NCBI GenBank assembly: GCA_031380225.1
Contig: JANNFX010000070.1
Coordinates: 1 to 33,080, forward strand
Direction: 5' to 3'
DNA: 33,080 nucleotides
Origin: JANNFX01 sp031380225
GTDB taxonomy: Bacteria > Pseudomonadota > Alphaproteobacteria > Rhizobiales > Hyphomicrobiaceae
Below, one piece after another: positions 1 to 8,800 of this stretch. Below the pieces are notes generated by a model. It searched no databases. It was not told where the DNA came from and worked only from the letters and a program-made list of their open reading frames with translations. Every line of letters starts with the position of its first letter. Within the stretch, counting starts at the first letter, position 1. The translations under genes were made by a program, and so were the position numbers.

Positions 1-201
1 GCCGGTGCGTTGGGCTTAAAGCTCAATGGTCCACGCCAGTATGGCGGCCAGATCACCACTGACGCCTACATGGGCAACGGCCGCCGCGAGGCAACCGCTG
101 CCGATATCCGCCGCGCGTTGCGGCTCGCGTTCATTGCGTGGGGCTTGATAGTAGGCTTCACAGCATTGGCATTGGTTTGGCTTTTGTCGCGGGGCATGTA
201 G
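1..201 (+). CDS. cobD: Adenosylcobinamide-phosphate synthase, C-terminal fragment
   Basis: This is the last 66 codons of an open frame that enters from the left edge and stops at TAG 199-201. The residues AGALGLKLNGPRQYGG, then MGNGRREATAADIRRALRL and a final hydrophobic helix (about residues 39-60), match the C-terminus of the membrane protein CobD/CbiB. That enzyme joins aminopropanol phosphate (or a related side chain) to adenosylcobyric acid. An ATG occurs at 10-12, but the frame is open to base 1 and the family is about 300 residues long, so the piece is a tail and not a small gene. It converges on cobQ, and the downstream cobalamin genes support the call. Confidence 0.82.
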   Translation, partial: AGALGLKLNGPRQYGGQITTDAYMGNGRREATAADIRRALRLAFIAWGLIVGFTALALVWLLSRGM

Positions 202-213
202 GTTGGCGCATGT

Positions 214-290
214 CGGTTGGGTTAGGCGTCCCAGATGCCGGCCGGCGGCGTGACACAAGGGCCGCCGCAACCCAACATTGTTTGAGCGGG
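214..290. repeat. Degenerate palindromic repeat between cobD and cobQ
   Basis: The 100-bp gap between the convergent ends of cobD and cobQ carries GTTGGGTTAGGCG near 216-228 and AACCCAAC near 279-286, inverted with respect to each other. The arms share their core with the much better preserved element at 16104-16269. I read it as a decayed copy of that repeat. It has no T-tract, so a terminator role is only a possibility. Confidence 0.45.
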
Positions 291-301
291 CATTCCGTCG
301 C

Positions 302-1774
302 TCACCTCGCGAGGCTCAAGAGCGCATCAATATCGATGTGCTGTGCGAGGTGATCGGCGAGGCGGTCGAGGGTTTCGTCGACGAGCGCTTCGTAGTTGAA
401 ATCTGAAGTTGAGCCACCCCAGTCTTTGAGCAACGCGGCGCGCGCTGCGTCCGATGAAAACAAGCCATGGATGTAGCAGCCGGCGACACGGCCATTAGGT
501 GAGATCGCGCCGTCAACATTTCCAGTGTTCAATCGCACCATCGGCCGCGTCAATCCGGGTCCGGTAGTTTCGCCGACATGCATCTCATACCCGGTGACGT
601 GCGCGCCAGATCCAACGAGTTCGCCGCTGACATTGGTCAGCGTCTTGTTACGATCGAACACGGTTTCGATATCGAGCAACCCAAGTCCGTCAACGCTACG
701 GGGTGAGCCTTCTATCCCATGCGGATCAGCGATTTTGCGGCCCAGCATTTGATAGCCACCGCAGAGTCCAAGCACAAATCCGCCATGGCGAACGTGGGCT
801 GCAATATCGATGTCCCAGCCAGCACCGCGCAACGCTTGCAAATCGTCGATGGTTGATTTTGATCCAGGCATAACGATCACATCGGCGTCGCGTGGCAGCG
901 GTTGCCCGATCGCGATCATTTCGACAGTGACGCCACGTTCATTGCATAGCGGATCGAGATCGTCGAAGTTTGAGATTCGCGGCAGCACAGGCACGATGAT
1001 GCGCAGCTGATCCGCACTGAATTTATGTTTGGCACCAGCACTGAGGCCAAAGGCATCCTCTGCCGGAAGTTTCTTAGCATCCGGGAAAAAGGGGATCAGC
1101 CCCAACGCACGCCAGCCGGTCATGGTGGTGATGGCTTTCATGCCGTCGTCGAACAGGCTGGCATCGCCCCGCATTTTGTTGATCAGAAAACCGCAGATCA
1201 ATGCCGCGTCTCCCGGATCAACGACGGTCTTGGTTCCAACAAGCGAGGCGATGACGCCGCCGCGATCGATGTCACCGATCAGGATCACCGGAACGTCTGC
1301 GGCGCGGGCAAATCCCATGTTGGCGATGTCGTTGGCGCGCAAGTTGATTTCGGACGCACTGCCGGCGCCTTCGATTAGAACGATGTTGGCTTCGGCCTTG
1401 AGTTTCTCGTAGCTCTCCAAAACAGCTGGCATTAATCCCGGCTTGATCGATTGAAATTCGCGCGCTTTGGCCGAGCCTGTCATACGCCCTTGGACGATAA
1501 TCTGCGCGCCAGTCTCACTTTGCGGTTTCAAAAGTACCGGATTCATATGCACCGATGGCGCGAGCCGCGCGGCACGGGCCTGCAATGCTTGCGCGCGTCC
1601 GATCTCGCCACCGTCCGCTGTCACAGCCGCATTGTTCGACATGTTCTGCGGTTTGAAGGGCGCTACTTTCAATCCCCGATTGGCCAGCGCCCGGCACAGT
1701 CCCGCAACAATCAGCGACTTGCCGACATCCGATCCGGTGCCCATAAACATCAACGCGCGGCAGGTTTTCGTCAT
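302..1774 (-). CDS. cobQ: Cobyric acid synthase CobQ (glutamine-hydrolysing)
   Basis: This 490-residue protein has the usual CobQ/CbiP length. It amidates side chains b, d, e and g of adenosylcobyrinic acid a,c-diamide, using glutamine and ATP. The N-terminus has the dethiobiotin-synthetase-like P-loop GTGSDVGKS (residues 12-20) and the motif PFKPQNMSNNA. The C-terminal class I glutamine amidotransferase domain has the nucleophile in GLCGGYQMLG (Cys338) and later YEMHVGET and CYIHGLF. The start is ATG at 1774. It is the last gene of the minus-strand group cobP-cobO-cobQ, separated from cobO by 250 bp that hold a palindromic repeat. CobB in this window is a paralogue but lacks the CobQ-specific motifs. 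Confidence 0.95.
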   Translation of the reverse strand: MTKTCRALMFMGTGSDVGKSLIVAGLCRALANRGLKVAPFKPQNMSNNAAVTADGGEIGRAQALQARAARLAPSVHMNPVLLKPQSETGAQIIVQGRMTGSAKAREFQSIKPGLMPAVLESYEKLKAEANIVLIEGAGSASEINLRANDIANMGFARAADVPVILIGDIDRGGVIASLVGTKTVVDPGDAALICGFLINKMRGDASLFDDGMKAITTMTGWRALGLIPFFPDAKKLPAEDAFGLSAGAKHKFSADQLRIIVPVLPRISNFDDLDPLCNERGVTVEMIAIGQPLPRDADVIVMPGSKSTIDDLQALRGAGWDIDIAAHVRHGGFVLGLCGGYQMLGRKIADPHGIEGSPRSVDGLGLLDIETVFDRNKTLTNVSGELVGSGAHVTGYEMHVGETTGPGLTRPMVRLNTGNVDGAISPNGRVAGCYIHGLFSSDAARAALLKDWGGSTSDFNYEALVDETLDRLADHLAQHIDIDALLSLAR

Positions 1775-1811
1775 GCGCCGCTCCGATCGCTAAAGCCACT
1801 GGCTTCTTCAT

Positions 1812-1973
1812 TTATCGTCATCCTGGCGAAGGCCGGGACCCAGACAAGATCGATTGGAAAAAAGTTGTTAGCCAGCGCGGTGCCGCTGTGAACTGAAGTC
1901 AAAGTTCTATGAATTGCGGCTGTGCCAAATTCTGACTTGGCCGGGTCCCGGCCTGCGCCGGGATGACGATAAC
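1812..1973. repeat. Palindromic repeat element between cobO and cobQ
   Basis: Two 30-bp arms, 1812-1841 and 1944-1973, are inverted copies of each other with two mismatches; the core reads CGTCATCCTGGCGAAGGCC on the left. They enclose about 100 bp with no gene. Each arm can also fold locally (CCTGG/CCGGG type stems). The same CGTCATCC core begins the repeat inside cobN at 6484, so both belong to one dispersed family. It interrupts the otherwise tight cobP-cobO-cobQ group and could form a strong mRNA hairpin there. Confidence 0.85.
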
Positions 1974-2024
1974 TTTGCGAGTTGCGTGGCTCTCTGAATG
2001 TGATTGGTTCCGGCAGCATCACAC

Positions 2025-2642
2025 TCAAAACTCAATCCCCGCCTGCGCTTTGACGCCCGATGCGAAGTGGTGTTTGACGGCGCCCATCTCGGTGACGCCG
2101 TCGGCGAGTGCGATCAATTCGGGCTTTGCGTTGCGGCCTGTCACCACGATATGCAAATCGGGACGGCGGGCGGCGAGTGTTTCTAAGACCATTTCAAGCG
2201 GCAGATAATCGTAGCGCAATGCAATGTTCAACTCATCCAAGATCAACAGCCGTATTGATGGGTCAGCCATCAACTCGCGCGCTTTCGCAAACGCGCGCTC
2301 AGCCGCCGCCACATCGCGGGTCCGGTCTTGGGTTTCCCAGGTAAACCCTTCGCCCATGGTGTGCCACGAGATCTGATCGCCGAAACGTTCGAGCGCGGTC
2401 TTCTCGCCCGTTTGCCAAGCACCTTTGATAAATTGCACGACGCCGGCGCGCCAGCCATGGCCTAACGCGCGCAATACTAATCCGAACGCGGCCGTCGATT
2501 TGCCTTTGCCGGGGCCGGTGTGGACGAGCAGCACACCCTTTTCGATGGTCTTTGACGCAACCTCGGCATCTTGCACGGCCTTGCGCTTAGCCATTTTGGC
2601 TTTGTGACGTTCGCCGCCGTCTGGTTGGGGTATGTCATCCAT
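2025..2642 (-). CDS. cobO: Cob(I)yrinic acid a,c-diamide adenosyltransferase
   Basis: This 205-residue protein is a CobO/BtuR-type corrinoid adenosyltransferase. It transfers the 5'-deoxyadenosyl group from ATP to the reduced cobalt of cob(I)yrinic acid diamide. The P-loop GPGKGKST is at residues 43-50, followed by the family motifs VVQFIKGAW, LLILDELNIALRYDYL and VVTGRNAKPELI. The N-terminal 35 residues are charged, as is usual. It begins 4 bp after cobP stops, so the two are co-transcribed. The next gene, cobQ, follows after a repeat-filled gap. Confidence 0.95.
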   Translation of the reverse strand: MDDIPQPDGGERHKAKMAKRKAVQDAEVASKTIEKGVLLVHTGPGKGKSTAAFGLVLRALGHGWRAGVVQFIKGAWQTGEKTALERFGDQISWHTMGEGFTWETQDRTRDVAAAERAFAKARELMADPSIRLLILDELNIALRYDYLPLEMVLETLAARRPDLHIVVTGRNAKPELIALADGVTEMGAVKHHFASGVKAQAGIEF

Positions 2643-2646
2643 GGCG

Positions 2647-3177
2647 TTATCCCTTCATGACCAACGGCAACCCGGCGGCCATGAATACAACACGGCCGGC
2701 CACGGCTGCGATACGCTGATTAAGACGGCCGGCTTCATCGCGAAATTGCCGCGCTAAGGCGTTGTTAGGCACGATGCCCAGTCCGACTTCGTTTGATACG
2801 ATAACAGTCAATGCGGTTCGCTGAGCCAGGCTCTGCAGCACGGCGGCGGTCGAAGCGTCGATATCATGACTGCCGAGAACCAGATTGGTCAACCAAAGTG
2901 TCAGACAATCGATCAGCACCGGCGCATCGCTGGATGCATTGTCAATTGCGGCTGACAAATCTAGCGGCGCATCGTGCGTGACCCAACCGGACACGCGTCG
3001 CGCCTGGTGCTCCTTAATCCGTTCACGCATCTCATCATCGAAAGCTTCGGCGGTGGCGAGATAGTTCCAAGGCGCTGGCAGGGCGGTGATAAGCTCCTCC
3101 GCATACCGGCTTTTTCCCGAGCGGGCGCCACCCAAAACGAGGGTCACAGGGGCTAAGGTGGGCGGTGCCACAGTCAT
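2647..3177 (-). CDS. cobP: Adenosylcobinamide kinase / guanylyltransferase
   Basis: This 176-residue protein matches CobP (CobU in enteric bacteria). It phosphorylates adenosylcobinamide and then attaches GMP, activating it for the lower-ligand transfer. The P-loop GGARSGKS is at residues 16-23. The conserved block DDEMRERIKEHQARRVSGW contains His57, which aligns with the histidine that carries GMP in the enteric enzyme. DCLTLWLTNL and VSNEVGLGIVP are further family motifs. It is the first gene of the minus-strand group, starting at ATG 3177. Its upstream region runs into the plus-strand riboswitch, but I see no riboswitch on the minus strand. Confidence 0.95.
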   Translation of the reverse strand: MTVAPPTLAPVTLVLGGARSGKSRYAEELITALPAPWNYLATAEAFDDEMRERIKEHQARRVSGWVTHDAPLDLSAAIDNASSDAPVLIDCLTLWLTNLVLGSHDIDASTAAVLQSLAQRTALTVIVSNEVGLGIVPNNALARQFRDEAGRLNQRIAAVAGRVVFMAAGLPLVMKG

Positions 3178-3277
3178 CTGCCTCGATCTGATCAGGGAAC
3201 CGGGGGAAACGCGGCTATGAGACCGCAGGCTGGGCGAATGCCATTGACGCCCTAGGCCGCTTCACTTATCGGTTGGT

Positions 3278-3447
3278 GTGATGGTGTCCCGCAAGGGAAA
3301 AATGGGAACGCGGTGTAGGGCTTATCGCCCAAATCCGCGGCTGCCCCCGCAACTGTAAGCGGTGAGCTGCCGGCAAGTTACCACTGAGGTTCGCCTCGGG
3401 AAGGGTGCCGGACGCTTCGACCCGCGAGCCAGGAAACCAGCCATCAC
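3278..3447 (+). promoter_or_regulatory. Cobalamin riboswitch (B12 element)
   Basis: The leader of cbtB has all the hallmarks of a B12 riboswitch. The conserved core CTGCCCCCGCAACTGTAA is at 3341-3358, preceded by GGGAACGCGGTG at 3304-3315. GGGAAGGGTGCCGGACG follows at about 3399-3415, and the B12 box GAGCCAGGAAACCAGCC is at 3426-3442. GTGATGG (3278-3284) is exactly complementary to CCATCAC (3441-3447) and would close the outer stem. The cbtB ribosome site is about 35 bp further on, so bound adenosylcobalamin would be expected to switch off cobalt uptake and the corrin-ring operon behind it. Confidence 0.95.
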
Positions 3448-3497
3448 GAGACGTCCTCTAAACTCCGCCGGGTGGGTGGTGAAAGGTGATACGGATA

Positions 3498-3701
3498 ATG
3501 AAATCTAAATCTCAAGCGGCTGCTGTTGCTTTACCTGCCGGGACTGCGGGCGCTTCCGCACTCGTCCGTTTCCGCGCCCAATGCGCCGCTGCATTTTTGA
3601 TCGGCGCCGGCTTGGTGTTCATGGTCGGCTTCGCTCATTCCGAAGTGATGCATAACGCGGCTCACGATACGCGCCACTCACTCGCTTTCCCCTGCCACTG
3701 A
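3498..3701 (+). CDS. cbtB: Cobalt transporter subunit CbtB
   Basis: This small protein of 67 residues has one transmembrane segment (about residues 30-48). Its C-terminus has the histidine-rich signature HNAAHDTRHSLAFPCH, typical of CbtB. CbtB works with CbtA as a putative cobalt importer under B12 riboswitch control. I chose ATG 3498 over the in-frame GTG 3486, because AAAGGTG (3482-3488) then sits 9 nt upstream as the ribosome site. cbtA follows after 10 bp. The position directly behind the riboswitch supports the assignment. Confidence 0.93.
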   Translation: MKSKSQAAAVALPAGTAGASALVRFRAQCAAAFLIGAGLVFMVGFAHSEVMHNAAHDTRHSLAFPCH

Positions 3702-3711
3702 GGCAATTGAT

Positions 3712-4464
3712 ATGCTGACGCGTATGTTAGCCGCTGGCCTATTGGCTGGCGTGCTTACTGGTATTCTCGTATCCGCACTCCAGCACGTGACGACCGTGCC
3801 GCTGATCTTGCAGGCCGAGACCTATGAAAAGGCTGGCAGCAAACCTGCTGGCCACGATCAGTCGTCGTTAGACAATGGCGCTGCGGCTCAACTAATTCTG
3901 GTCCATGGCGGTGAAACCCATGACGACGGCGCGGCCGCAAAGGTTTGGTCGCCCGCCGATGGATTTGAGCGAACGCTCGTCACCAGCGTCACCACAATAG
4001 GCACGGCCGTTGGCTTTGCGATGATGTTGCTGGCCGCAATGCTTGGCTCAGGTGTTAAGGTCACGCCGCGGTCGGCAGTGCTGTGGGGCACGGCCGCGTT
4101 CTTTGCAGCCGGCCTGGCGCCAGCGCTGGGACTGCCGCCTGAACTTCCAGGCAGCGCTGCCGCTGAATTGGTGCCACGGCAAATTTGGTGGTGGACAACG
4201 GCGTGTGCCACCGCACTCGGCATCTGGTTGTTGTTCAAGCCTGAGGGCGTTGCGCGGATTGCAGCGGGGATCGTCTTGATCGCGGCGCCGCATATCATTG
4301 GCGCGCCACAAGCCGCGGCCTTCGCCAGTACGGCACCAGCCGAACTGGCTGGACATTTCACGTCTGCTTCCCTCGCGGTTCATGCCGTGATGTGGACGTT
4401 GACCGGCGCGTTCGCAGGCTATTTTTGGACAGTGTTGAAGGGTCCTGAAACCCTTGAGGTTTGA
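3712..4464 (+). CDS. cbtA: Cobalt transporter subunit CbtA
   Basis: This membrane protein of 250 residues has about six hydrophobic segments (near residues 4-25, 88-115, 120-142, 159-175, 178-199 and 219-243). A polar loop after the first helix holds several histidines (GHDQSS, HGGETHDDG). MLTRMLAAGLLAGVLTGILVSALQ is the expected CbtA start. It is thought to bring in Co2+ for corrin synthesis; the transport role rests on riboswitch control and gene context more than on direct biochemistry. It lies between cbtB (10 bp upstream) and a DUF1636 gene (3 bp downstream). Confidence 0.9.
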   Translation: MLTRMLAAGLLAGVLTGILVSALQHVTTVPLILQAETYEKAGSKPAGHDQSSLDNGAAAQLILVHGGETHDDGAAAKVWSPADGFERTLVTSVTTIGTAVGFAMMLLAAMLGSGVKVTPRSAVLWGTAAFFAAGLAPALGLPPELPGSAAAELVPRQIWWWTTACATALGIWLLFKPEGVARIAAGIVLIAAPHIIGAPQAAAFASTAPAELAGHFTSASLAVHAVMWTLTGAFAGYFWTVLKGPETLEV

Positions 4465-4467
4465 TAG

Positions 4468-4860
4468 ATGACACTTCGCGCAACGGTTTTTGTCTGCGTC
4501 AGTTGCCGCCGCAAGCTCGGCGAGGGCGAAGATCAATTCGATCATCCGGGCCCCGCTTTGGCTGATCGTGTTCGCGATTTGCTGGCCAATGATTCGACCA
4601 TCGCCGTTGAGACTGTCGAATGTCTCGCTGTGTGCAAACGCCCGTGCACGGTTGCACTCGCCGCTGATGGCAAGTGGACTTACGTCATCGGCGATCTTGA
4701 TAACGTCGAGCACTGCGCAGATGTGGCTGCGGCTGCGCGCGCATTCGCTGACACCACAAACGGCATTGTGCCGTGGAAAGAACGCCCGGTCACGTTCCGC
4801 AAGGGTGTCATCTCGCGCATTCCGCCGGTCAACCCGAACGTTATGGAGCCTGCCGAATGA
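4468..4860 (+). CDS. DUF1636 family metal-binding protein
   Basis: This 130-residue protein belongs to DUF1636, a thioredoxin-like [2Fe-2S]-ferredoxin relative often found in cobalt/cobalamin operons. Its cysteines fit a cluster- or metal-binding site: CVSC near residues 9-12, then CLAVCKRPC near residues 52-60. The motif SCRRKLGEGED and the C-terminal VPWKERPVTFRKGVISRIPP are family features. Its biochemical role is not established; in this place a part in cobalt delivery or electron supply is an inference. It overlaps cobW by ATGA. Confidence 0.85.
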   Translation: MTLRATVFVCVSCRRKLGEGEDQFDHPGPALADRVRDLLANDSTIAVETVECLAVCKRPCTVALAADGKWTYVIGDLDNVEHCADVAAAARAFADTTNGIVPWKERPVTFRKGVISRIPPVNPNVMEPAE

Positions 4861-5894
4861 GCACGCGCAAAGTCCCGGTCACGATCGTCACAGGATTTCT
4901 CGGCGCGGGCAAAACCACGCTCGTTCGTCACGTCATCGAAAACGCCGGAGGCCGCCGCTTAGCGCTGATCGTCAACGAATTCGGCGATGTCGGCGTCGAT
5001 GGCGCGATCTTGAAGTCATGCGGTATCGAAAGTTGCCCCGAGGGCAACATCATCGAACTGACCAACGGCTGCATTTGCTGCACGGTCGCAGACGATTTCA
5101 TTCCAACATTAGAAACGCTGCTAGCCCTGAAGCCGCAACCCGAGCATATCATCATTGAAACGTCCGGCCTCGCTTTGCCGAAGCCGTTGATCAAAGCCTT
5201 CGAGTGGCCGGAGATTCGCTCCAAGGTCACCGTCGATGGCGTTGTAACAGTTGTTGACGGTCCAGCCGTTTTGGCGGGGCGTTTTGCCGATGATCCGGCG
5301 AAGGTCGCGGCCCAACGCGCAGCCGACCCGTCGGTTGATCACGAAAATCCGCTTGAGGAAGTTTACGGCGATCAGCTGATGTGCGCTGATCTTGTGGTCT
5401 TGAACAAAGCCGATCTTTATTCTGAGGGCGAGGCGGCAAAGGTCGCTGCCGCAATCAAAGCCCAGGTGCCGCGTGCCATCAAAATTGTAACCACGCGCGA
5501 CGGTAAAGTCCCGGCCAGCGTGTTGCTTGGATTGTCGGCCGCCGCCGAAGATGATCTCATCAACCGGCCATCGTGTCACGACGGCGCGGCTGAGCACGAC
5601 CATGACGACTTTGAAAGCTTCATCGTTGATGTGCCGCCCTTAGCGACACCTGCCGAACTATCCGCGCGTGCTAAGCAAGTTGCCACCGATCATGACGTAC
5701 TTCGTATCAAGGGCTTTGCTGCCATCGATGGCAAGCCGATGCGATGTTTGCTGCAAGGCGTCGGCCAGAGAGTCGATACGCGCTATGAGCGCGCCTGGCA
5801 TGATGGCGAAGCCCGTGTTGGCCGGATCGTTGTCATCGGCCAAAAAGGTCTCGACAAAGCAGCCATCACCCGGGCTCTGACTGGCACAACCTGA
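4857..5894 (+). CDS. cobW: Cobalamin biosynthesis GTPase CobW
   Basis: This is a 345-residue G3E-family GTPase with Walker A GFLGAGKTTL (residues 13-22) and the metal-binding CxCC motif at Cys72, Cys74 and Cys75 (NGCICC). A histidine-rich stretch, HDGAAEHDHDDF, precedes the C-terminal CobW domain. NKADL is the guanine-specificity motif. CobW is thought to supply Co2+ to the CobNST chelatase. The start is ATG 4857, overlapping the DUF1636 stop (ATGA); the frame is open further upstream, but only by antisense chance. The stop overlaps the cobN start as TGATG. Confidence 0.95.
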   Translation: MSTRKVPVTIVTGFLGAGKTTLVRHVIENAGGRRLALIVNEFGDVGVDGAILKSCGIESCPEGNIIELTNGCICCTVADDFIPTLETLLALKPQPEHIIIETSGLALPKPLIKAFEWPEIRSKVTVDGVVTVVDGPAVLAGRFADDPAKVAAQRAADPSVDHENPLEEVYGDQLMCADLVVLNKADLYSEGEAAKVAAAIKAQVPRAIKIVTTRDGKVPASVLLGLSAAAEDDLINRPSCHDGAAEHDHDDFESFIVDVPPLATPAELSARAKQVATDHDVLRIKGFAAIDGKPMRCLLQGVGQRVDTRYERAWHDGEARVGRIVVIGQKGLDKAAITRALTGTT

Positions 5895-8800
5895 TGCATC
5901 TGATTGTCCGCGAGACACGGGATCTTGATGAGGCGGGCGCCGCCGAAGACCTCGGTCTTGCGCCCGCTGACTTAGTGTTTCTGTCGTTCTCGGACTCGGA
6001 TTTGGCAACGGTCACGGCTGCGTGGCACGCGTGGGATGAGGGCGAACGGCCATCGTTGCGCGTGGCGCCGTTGTTCCGTTTGCGCCACCCGATGTCGGTT
6101 GATTTATTTGCTGACACAACTTTGCTTGGCACCAAAGCCGTGATCGTGCGCTTGCTTGGCGGTCTCGACTATTGGCGCTATGGCGCCGAACAATTGGGCC
6201 GCGTCTGCCGCAATCGCGGCATTGCGCTGGCGATTATTCCGGGCGACTTCCGGCCTGACTTGCGATTGACGACGCTGTCAACGCTCGGCGCCGGTGATCT
6301 CGGCAGCCTTGAAGATCTGTTCGATTGCGGTGGCATCCCCAACACCCGCGCGGCGATGGGCGCGATGCTGGCGCGCGCTGCCGGTGGCACTGATGCAATT
6401 CCCGCCCCTGAACCGTTGCCGGGCTTTGGAGTGTTTCGGGAGGCCCGCGCATTTGCGGACATTGGCGACAACTCACCCACAATCCGTCATCCCCGCGCAG
6501 GCGGGGATCCGTCGAGCGGCGACGGCGTTCAGTCGCAGACCAATGCACACTTCGAACTTGCGCGGGTCCCCGCCTCCGCGGGGATGACGAAAAATGGAGA
6601 GGCCGGTGAGCGCAGTGGCAGTGTTCAATCCAGCCCGAGCCATTGCGATCGCACCGCTGTCATCCCGGGGCTTGTCCCCGGGACCCATGGATCAGCAGGC
6701 ACTGATCAATTTGAGCGCGCGGTGCCGGCGCAGCGCATTCCCCCAGTCCTCACGCATGTCGACATGGGTCCCGGGGACAAGCCCCGGGATGACATCGAGA
6801 GTGAGTTGACACCTGCGGGGCCTCTCAACGTCAGTGCGGTCATCGTCTTCTATCGTTCGCATTTGCTGGCGGGTAATGTGGCGCCGGTTGAGGCGTTGGC
6901 TGCGGCGCTAGAAGCGAAGGGCGTTTCAGCATCGGCACTTTATGTCTCAAGTCTCAAAGCACCTGATGCAGCAACTTGGCTCTCCGATGAGCTTTTACGC
7001 CGCCGCCCGTCAGTGATCATCAATGCCACGGCTTTTGCGGCCCGCGATGGCGACGACGGCGCATCACCGCTCGACGCAGCCGATTGTCCAGTGCTGCAAG
7101 TGGCAATGGTAGGGCCGCCGAAATCGGTTTGGGATAGCTCGCCGCGCGGACTTAACGCCGCCGATCTGGCGATGCATGTCGTGCTGCCGGAACTAGATGG
7201 CCGCATTTTCGCTGGCGCAATCTCGTTCAAAGAAAGTGCAGGCGGCAGCGATAATTTCGGTTCCGATATCGTGCGCCATGTTGCGTTTGATCAAGGCATT
7301 CAGCATGTGGCCGCGCTTGCCGCAGCTTGGGCGCGCGTGAAATTGCGGCCTCGTGATCAACGGCAGCTGGCGTTGGTTCTTTCAACTTATCCCGGACGCC
7401 CTGATCAAATCGCCCATGCCGTTGGACTTGATGGCCTCGCCAGCACGCTTGCGATTGCAGAGCGGTTCAAGCAAGCCGGCTACCAGATTGATTCCGTTCC
7501 AGAGGGCACGCGCGCTCTGACGGAGGCGTTGGATATCAGCCTCGCCCAACGCATGCCGTTGGCTCTCTATCAATCCTACTTCAAACAGTTGCCGCAGTCC
7601 TTCCAAGACTCCATCATTGCCGCGTGGGGCGAGCCCGGCGCCGACACGTCACTCGACAACGGAAATTTCCTCATTCAATCGGCCGCCATGGGCGCGCTCA
7701 CAGTTGCGCTACAGCCCGAGCGGGGCAGGGTGGCCGAACGCAAGGCGCAGTACCACGATCCAGCAACGCCGCCGCGGCATTCGTATGTCGCATTTTATCT
7801 GTGGCTCAGGCACGAGCAGAAAATAGAGGCGCTGATCCACCTCGGTGCACATGGGACTCTTGAATGGTTGCCAGGCAAAGCCGTCGCGCTCGGTGAAAGC
7901 TGCGCGCCGCAAGCGCTCATCGGTGCAACGCCGGTGATCTATCCGTTTATCGTCAATGATCCGGGTGAAGCTGCGCAAGCAAAGCGCAGGATTTCAGCCA
8001 TCACGCTCGGACACAAGCCGCCGCCGATGTGCGCCGGCGAACTGTCACCCGGTCTGTTAGACCTCGAACGTTTGACCGACGAATTCTCATCTGCCGATGG
8101 TCTTGATCCTCGGCGGCGTAAAGCGCTTGCGACCGAGATCATCGATGCCGCCACACGCGCTGGCATTGCGGAAACCTGCGGGTTGCCGGCTGGCATGGCA
8201 ACGGTCGACGCGCTAACCCGCATCGATGCGTTCCTATGCGACATCAAAGAATTGAGCCTGCGAGACGGCCTCCATATTTTAGATGATGCAGAACTCGACG
8301 GTATCTGCCGCGCGCTCGATGGCCGCTTTATTGCCCCAGGTCCGGCGGGTGCCCCAAGCCGCGGCCGCGCCGATGTGCTGCCGACAGGCCGCAATCTCTA
8401 CACGCTTGATCCGCGCGGACTGCCAACGCCGATGGCGTGGACCAATGGTCAGCGTGCCGCCGCCGCGATCATCGCGCGCTATGTTTCCGATCACGGTGAC
8501 TATCCACGCGCAATTGTCATGGACCTGTGGGGCAGCGCCACACTCAGGACCGGCGGCGAGGAATTGGCAACCGCGTTGGCGCTGCTTGGCGTTCGCCCAG
8601 TCTGGGATACGCGCTCATTCCGCGTCACTGGCATTAAAACCGATCCGATCGCGGTCATAGGCCGCCCGCGCGTTGACGTGACGTTGCGCATCTCCGGGTT
8701 GTTCCGCGATATGTTTTCAGCCCAATTGTCGTTGTTTGAAACTGCTGTCGATCTCGTGGCTGGAATGGCCGAACCACATGAAGACAATCCCCTCGCGGCG

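Noticed and set aside
3178..3277. A second cobalamin riboswitch on the minus strand for cobP
   Set aside because: No B12 box or GCAACTG core is seen on that strand; only a short GCGG/CCGC hairpin occurs.
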